From: Candidatus Thiobius zoothamnicola
Lineage (GTDB): Bacteria > Pseudomonadota > Gammaproteobacteria > Chromatiales > Chromatiaceae
Assembly (NCBI GenBank): GCA_030826945.1
Contig: JAPQLC010000005.1
Location: 62,001-126,000, forward strand
DNA: 64,000 nt
Direction: 5' to 3'
The translations under genes were made by a program, and so were the position numbers. This document shows positions 61,201 to 64,000 of this stretch, one piece after another. Below the pieces are notes generated by a model, which saw only the letters and a list, made by a program, of their open reading frames with translations, searched no databases and was not told the DNA's origin. Within the stretch, counting starts at the first letter, position 1, and the number at the start of each line of letters is the position of its first letter.

Positions 61201-64000
61201 CAGCGCTCATTGGAACCAACTGCTGATGCTTCCCTTTATTAGACCAAGTATATTTAGTGTCAATCACTAAATTATCATCCACGAAAATGCGCATGCTATC
61301 GTCCATTCCCAGATCAAAACGATAGACGCCTTCCTCAAAGTCAAACCGCCCTTGGTAAAGCGTGGAAAACTGATCCTTCTTCACTCCCTCACTCGGTGAA
61401 CTTTTGCCAACTTCCATAGCAATTGCATCCATCATCACCATGTCAGCCGGATCACCTTGCAGCTCCATATTATTGAAATAAGAAACGCAGAACTGATCTT
61501 TCGGAATATCCGAGCAATCCGCCGATTTCTCCCAATGCAAAGCGGCTTTGGCATTACCCCAGTGCTCAGCGTATTTCACCTCAAGCAGATGACGTCCTGC
61601 TTGTATCGGGTGTAACTTGAAATAATCACCATAATGCGGCTCCGCTTTGGAAAAGCTGAATAAAGGTTCGCCATTCAAACGCACCTCCATCTCATCATCA
61701 ACTTCCGCAATGAAGCGATACATGCCAGACTCAAAATTCACATAGCCTTTCCAATCAGCTTCAAACCGATCTTGCCTGACCACGCCTGGCACTGGACTTT
61801 GATTACCCCAATCAAACTTGATGGTTGGCGTTTGTGCTATAGCGACAGGAGCCAATTCGCCATTATCAGTATTGGCATAAGAGACGCAAAAACGCCCATC
61901 CTCAATCTGGTCACAAGCCGATTCAGAACGCCACATCAAATCAACATTAGCTGGCCCACCCGCCTCAAAATACTCGACCTTGATGCGATGGGTTCCGGCT
62001 GGCAAATTGACGATCGCGTGATACTCCGCTTTCTTGTATTTCCAGCGATCAATAATTAACTGGTCATCCACCCATACCCGAATGCCATCATCAGCACGGG
62101 CGATAAATTCGTATCCCCCAGCCGCAAATTCAAAATCACCTAACCAACGTACAGAGAATTTATCGCGCCAGATCGCGTCGGTCGGTTGCTCGTTGTTCCA
62201 ATCAAAATCGATAACGGGCGTATTGGCTAAATCCTTCGGGTCACCATCCAAATCCCTGTTAGGGAAATATTCACCGCAGAAGCTGCCCGTCGGCACCGTA
62301 TTACAGTCTGGGATCACCTCCCACCAGAATTTAGCCTTGGCTTCCCCCCAGACCTCCTGATACTCAACCTGCACTAAATGCTCGCCCGCTTCGATATAGC
62401 GCGCCTGACGATAACGTCCGCCCCAGGGCCATTGGCGCTTCCAATTATCCAGAATCAACTGACCACCGACCCAAACACGCATACCGTCATCACTATCGGC
62501 ATGAAAACGGTAATAGCCACCGGTAAATTCGTGCATTCCCTGCCAACGTGCCGAGAACTTGTTAACGGGCATATTCTCACTTGGCCCGCCAGCACCCCAA
62601 GTATGATTAATACTGGTTTCCTGCCGTGCAAATACAGGATCACCTGCTAAGTTTGGGTTGGCGTAATAATCCGCGCAAAATGCATCATTTGGCAGGTCGG
62701 CGCTATCACAAGCCGATAAATGCCGCTCCAGCAAGAGCCAATCAAAATCGAACTGGCCGTCAACCCCCAACGCATATTCCACCTCAATCAAGTACTGGCC
62801 GGTTTGATTAACGAGCTTTTGCACACTGGTCTGATTCGGCGTTCCATCACCAACATATAAAGGCGCATTATCAAAACGGATATCGACTTGACCTGAACCA
62901 TGCACAATATTGAACTCCGTTAATCCCCGCTCAAAATTGGCATTAAAACGCCACTTCATGGCCAAATCCTGAAGATTGATCCCTTCAGGCAGTGCATTGG
63001 CATCAAATTGAAAACCGGTCTGACCATCCATATCCACTAATTGAGCGAATCCAACCAATTCCTCATCAGACCACAGTTCCACGCAGGAAGCACCATGATC
63101 AGCCACGCAAGCCAGACGGGTTACGCTCATCGCCACAGCCGCATCAAGACTCACATCCTGATACGCCAACGCAATATCATGCGAACCTCCCGATAAAACT
63201 CGCTCAACGCTCTCCTGGCGTGCATCCGATTCACCTTGCCAACGCTCAAAAACGATTTCGCCATCAATACTTAAACGGACACGATCATCGGCATGAATGT
63301 TGAATCGGTAAAGACCAGCCGGCAAAGCCAATTTGCTTTGCCAGTGCGTGATAAATTCATCCGATCCCACGCCAGCACCTGGACCACCATCCCGCCAGTT
63401 TTCATCCAACAGTGTTTCCGCACTGCCTTGATGAACTAATACCGGTAAATCGCCCTGCTCTGTCAAGGCGGGTTGATCTGGATAACCATCCTGAGAAAAA
63501 CGGGCGACGCAATATTCACCCGCTGAAAGTTCCGGACAAGCCAGAGCCACCAAAGCATCCTGAGTCACCCAAACCCCAGCGTCACTGGTCTGGACTTCGC
63601 TTGCCGTCCCCGGCAAAGTCAAGGTAATGTCCCGATTAACAAAAGTCGCGGGAGAATATGCAGCAATGCGCTCAATCACTGACTCGCCTTCCCGCAAGTC
63701 CGGGGTATAACGCCATACGCGACCTGACGCCGCATCAGCCACAGACAGTAAATAGTCTCGCCCTTCACACGCCAAATTATCGAAAGCCGGTGCATAATCA
63801 GCAACCAATTGACTTTCAGCATCTGATTGCGCCATCGCAATACGCTGCGCCTCCTCCTCCGTCGATCCTCCGTTGAGAAATACCAATCGTCCTACGCTGG
63901 TCAGATTGAAGTGTCGAATAAGCTCTGCGGATTCACGCTCGGAAAATAACCAATGTACTGGTGCATCACGACCCAACTGACGCGTCTGGTTCGTCCTTTC
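55193..64000 (-). CDS. Giant exported multidomain protein: PA14 array, Fn3, FccA-like diheme domain, DUF1549/DUF1588-like C-terminus (5' partial)
   Basis: At least 2,935 residues; the frame is open to the window edge and the true start is outside. Residues are counted from the codon at 63974-63976. About eight PA14-like units span ~147-1214, each opening with a Cys-containing FCxxYxxN-type motif and holding an FSxRWxG strand and DDGxRVW loop. Four Fn3 repeats span ~1217-1572. A CSSCH haem site is at 1589, and an FccA-like domain with CYSCH (1690) and CAGCH (1780) at ~1672-1850. Fn3 number five is at ~1860-1940. The C-terminal part has LLGRMPTEQEV (DUF1549-like), a CTSCHQGMDPMAGG haem site at 2183 (DUF1588-like) and two NLLxNxGAE-type modules (~2273-2438, ~2665-2838). 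Four haems imply export and processing by the Ccm system. Its stop overlaps the DUF1501 gene. Confidence 0.88.
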   Translation of the reverse strand, partial: ERTNQTRQLGRDAPVHWLFSERESAELIRHFNLTSVGRLVFLNGGSTEEEAQRIAMAQSDAESQLVADYAPAFDNLACEGRDYLLSVADAASGRVWRYTPDLREGESVIERIAAYSPATFVNRDITLTLPGTASEVQTSDAGVWVTQDALVALACPELSAGEYCVARFSQDGYPDQPALTEQGDLPVLVHQGSAETLLDENWRDGGPGAGVGSDEFITHWQSKLALPAGLYRFNIHADDRVRLSIDGEIVFERWQGESDARQESVERVLSGGSHDIALAYQDVSLDAAVAMSVTRLACVADHGASCVELWSDEELVGFAQLVDMDGQTGFQFDANALPEGINLQDLAMKWRFNANFERGLTEFNIVHGSGQVDIRFDNAPLYVGDGTPNQTSVQKLVNQTGQYLIEVEYALGVDGQFDFDWLLLERHLSACDSADLPNDAFCADYYANPNLAGDPVFARQETSINHTWGAGGPSENMPVNKFSARWQGMHEFTGGYYRFHADSDDGMRVWVGGQLILDNWKRQWPWGGRYRQARYIEAGEHLVQVEYQEVWGEAKAKFWWEVIPDCNTVPTGSFCGEYFPNRDLDGDPKDLANTPVIDFDWNNEQPTDAIWRDKFSVRWLGDFEFAAGGYEFIARADDGIRVWVDDQLIIDRWKYKKAEYHAIVNLPAGTHRIKVEYFEAGGPANVDLMWRSESACDQIEDGRFCVSYANTDNGELAPVAIAQTPTIKFDWGNQSPVPGVVRQDRFEADWKGYVNFESGMYRFIAEVDDEMEVRLNGEPLFSFSKAEPHYGDYFKLHPIQAGRHLLEVKYAEHWGNAKAALHWEKSADCSDIPKDQFCVSYFNNMELQGDPADMVMMDAIAMEVGKSSPSEGVKKDQFSTLYQGRFDFEEGVYRFDLGMDDSMRIFVDDNLVIDTKYTWSNKGKHQQLVPMSAGERVIRVEHVENWGEAKASLNWELVPDCSVTPSGQFCAQYYANKGLDGDPVDVRYDQAIDFDWAQGSPSLSVPGNNFSARWAGNFEFDEGLHRFRVVTDGGVRVWIDGELVLDQWRHHSNPTEYRAVRRLPVGAHHIHIEYFEAWGDAEIQFDWGAVTDCRSQIPDNTFCAEYFANPSLAGEPADVRLESDIQFNWGSTGRPVGLPADKFSVRWQGDIHFEPGVYRLIERSDDGGRVWLDGDLIIDEWKRQEAKSYRVDRFLSGVHRLKMEYYEWTGNAEARLIRRPLIVGKPDAPQDLTVKEVSQSHVSLAWKQDKHASGYHIYRNGERIAEVVSPAFIDQQVIVLGAYQYQVRTVWPDGTASDSSAVEAVIPDAEAPSSPADLNAQVMNDAVQLAWRPASDNVAVSIYQVMRNGQLLVEVTDSAYRDTGIDVATQYNYAVVARDTAGNASLPSHSITVLSKDNIAPDTPSTPEADQVGTDHVVLTWEPSQDNLQLAHYVILRDGVEIDTVNVTRYEDRGLADNQTYHYQIVAVDQAGNRSGAGAELSVQTGDGIAPTSPDNLQVERQGDQSVRLTWSAASDNVGVAGYRVLRDGRLLATALLTEFIDHSVESGNNYVYTVRAQDARGNLSDESNAAEAILNDVCSADQQYFRVSLEPELQQCSSCHSAAGGAQNTRFILTSGPNASERNMVALQNIAALLGDQVVLDKSIGVVNHGGGAPFVDADSAGYQALDAFFRRLNDPASCGEVSPGNDLSTDALVMNCYSCHGPDGDSAGPAMPSIAGMEAAYFAKTMRDYRDGVRYSTIMGRVARGYSDEQFGLMAEHFAALPYQGVEQAVDVSLASEGEELHNQYCAGCHQNQGRSLSTAGVYLAGQWKPYLAATLKDYVHRGGIAPTLMQNALDTLHQASGDQALAALAEFYAGQGTDLQTPETPESPELAATLEDGITLTWMDGDDDWGVAYYEIYRNGELIGSTEWNTFTDLGLALGIYHYEIVAVDHAGNRSEVSEGLSVELARQNIVSDAMQLLDEQQTLRKASLILLGRMPTEQEVGSVDSEETLRDTLRQMMDGDALQDFVHRAGYETFLSKGARGVDRNEGFSERDFPAITELSNADRRDLSWAVRHQPVALLDYIVSHDRDWREIVTADYAMVNPVMAQVTGAELIESDFTEDNPYEMRPARMPSVSARFPEKAYPHAGVLSTTAWLSRFPTTDTNRNRHRVNQVHMQFLGQDIEALGQRPLDDSANGNFHVPTMENPNCTSCHQGMDPMAGGFMNWGDNNRYQQNHNGESGDQDALDAAYKGNDYPPDHAGYPWYQTGDRWYRDMFSPGYGDKIAPGGHRGLSSDATRITDNLLANSGAESGTEGWAIVEGELRALPEQACDAELVPESHIGDHFFMVGGCDTRVSSVYQEVDLTPYQAEIAQNQVQVEYGAFMRNAVAWRDRPFVYIAFMDTNGAMIAETKRLTHRKPDWRFNRETVDVPANATTLRFYLRGQRSGRGQLDAYVDGATVKLILPNPSSDSGVRDNLQWLAGELAQDPRFAKGAVHFWYKALFKRKPLESPLNPDEPGYAAALMAFNEQDALFDSITGDFIQNNGRGSYNVKDLLVEFVVNPLFRVANNQGLGTDANARYADWGIHRLLTPEELNHKLNALTGASWRDFDSGRVWNSSMGVFYGGFDGGVLHTKPNREMNSLMNAIPDRIFMELSCNMVRNDFRRNSDQRLLFPKVAAADTPLVNDNLQDMHNLLVNPGAEQGMLGWNIERGMVREWSNDYLGHANGGCRGPGSAAGDYYFSVGGICNQQTEEAIAYQEVDVSQHTEAIDSGDAQAFFGANLRPWSRDNDRVAIHLVFLNAAGGVISNSHPLTHNGSSWRGVNSYMAIPAQTRRIRFVMTGQRLSGVNNDAYVDDTVLAVLASSDQWVMHGEQRIRQNLQYLHQHLLGESLDQNDPEIDRSYDLFREVWNDRENVVTGLSCNLNNNTEDPLYTKRAWAAVMVYLLSDVRFLYE
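58157..58399 (-). other. Fifth Fn3 domain of the giant protein
   Basis: This segment encodes an Fn3-like fold (ITLTWMDGDDDWGVAYYEIYR, YHYEIVAVDHAGN) between the diheme domain and the C-terminal DUF1549-like part. The YxIYRNGxxI and VDxAGN motifs match the four Fn3 units before the haem domains, so the haem block appears to have been inserted into an Fn3 series. Confidence 0.7.
58427..58963 (-). other. FccA-like diheme cytochrome domain inside the giant protein
   Basis: About 179 residues with two CxxCH sites 90 residues apart. Segments match the diheme subunit of Allochromatium flavocytochrome c closely: SAGPAMPSIAGM, YSTIMGRVARGYSDEQF, MAEHFAALPYQ, LHNQYCAGCH and LAGQWKPYLAATLKDY. The Met in TIMGR is the likely sixth ligand of the first haem. 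The same operon encodes FccB. Confidence 0.85.
59261..60328 (-). repeat. Four tandem Fn3 repeats of the giant protein
   Basis: Four units of about 88 codons share (A)PxxPxxLxxxxxxxxxVxLxWxxxxDNxxxxxYxVxRxGxxL and YxYxVxAxDxAGNxS patterns. Such repeats are common spacers in extracellular enzymes. Confidence 0.85.
60335..63538 (-). repeat. Array of about eight PA14-like repeats of the giant protein
   Basis: Units of about 130 codons share an opening DxxFCxxYxxNxxLxGxP, a middle FSxRWxGxxxFxxGxYRF, the loop DDGxRVWxDxxLIIDxW and an end HxxxVEYxExxGxAxxxxxW followed by a Cys. Cysteines at both ends of each unit suggest disulfide closure. The two units nearest the N-terminus are most divergent. 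PA14 folds typically bind carbohydrate. Confidence 0.82.

Noticed and set aside
60335-63538. CRISPR-like periodicity
   Set aside because: The repeats are protein-level PA14 units of about 400 bases that vary in DNA sequence, not short identical repeats with spacers.

Overview
The window looks like a piece of a gammaproteobacterial chromosome of roughly balanced base composition (near 50% GC by eye). Housekeeping genes are of the Pseudomonas/Chromatium type: a bc1 complex with the PVWY form of cytochrome b, System I cytochrome c maturation, HemP, an LbtU-type porin, AceK, SthA, AmpD and a Tae4/Tai4 pair. Flavocytochrome c sulfide dehydrogenase, a sulfur-globule-like glycine-rich protein and a periplasmic rhodanese suggest a respiring bacterium that can oxidise sulfide. 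No photosynthesis, carbon-fixation or methane genes are present here, so the lifestyle stays open.

Layout. 1-3035 is an iron region: an imelysin gene cut by the window edge, a damaged LbtU-type porin and HemP behind a Fur-like box, then divergent bfd and a two-subunit bacterioferritin pair around a second Fur-like box. 3085-10330 (minus strand) holds purD, pilT, gmk, a DMT permease, an RpfC-like hybrid histidine kinase and pdxJ. 10383-14496 holds an FAD oxidoreductase overlapping an MnmM-type methyltransferase (a candidate split MnmC), purH and an lpxA outside its usual cluster. An AT-richer dgt-type dGTPase follows as a lone insertion. 16095-22547 has two cyclophilins, cysS, a Nif3 protein and petABC. 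22811-30748 is a ccmCDE...FGHI operon interrupted by a DUF2130 gene, a YoeB-toxin remnant and an exported protein. 30808-34464 holds a CNP1-like protein, the glycine-rich protein, rsmA, nadC, an FKBP and ampD. 34469-36376 is a restriction-modification cassette whose endonuclease carries its own HTH domain. 36373-44767 holds aguB, trpD2-like, Rieske, rhodanese, queF, two sugar kinases, a dynamin-like GTPase and nadA. 44828-52498 places icd, sthA and aceK near each other, with a CmoA-like gene, tRNA-Ser(UGA), a class II cytochrome c and an orphan Tae4/Tai4 effector-immunity pair between them.

The most striking part is the last 11.4 kb, a tight minus-strand operon. Its first gene encodes at least 2,935 residues (5' end outside the window): about eight cysteine-bounded PA14-like repeats, four Fn3 repeats, a c-type haem domain, a diheme domain resembling FccA (the cytochrome subunit of flavocytochrome c), a fifth Fn3, and a C-terminal part resembling planctomycete-type DUF1549/DUF1588 proteins with two NLLxNxGAE-type modules. 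It is followed directly by a Tat-exported DUF1501 protein and then by FccB, in which the flavin-attachment and redox cysteines are all present. The sequence suggests a sulfide dehydrogenase whose haem subunit has been built into a giant exported scaffold.

Functional themes: iron acquisition and storage; electron transport (bc1, cytochrome c maturation, FccB); control of the isocitrate node (Icd, AceK, SthA); NAD and purine synthesis (nadA, nadC, purD, purH); and conflict systems set singly between core genes (dGTPase, DUF2130 with toxin remnant, restriction-modification, Tae4/Tai4). No CRISPR array, rRNA operon or complete insertion sequence was seen.
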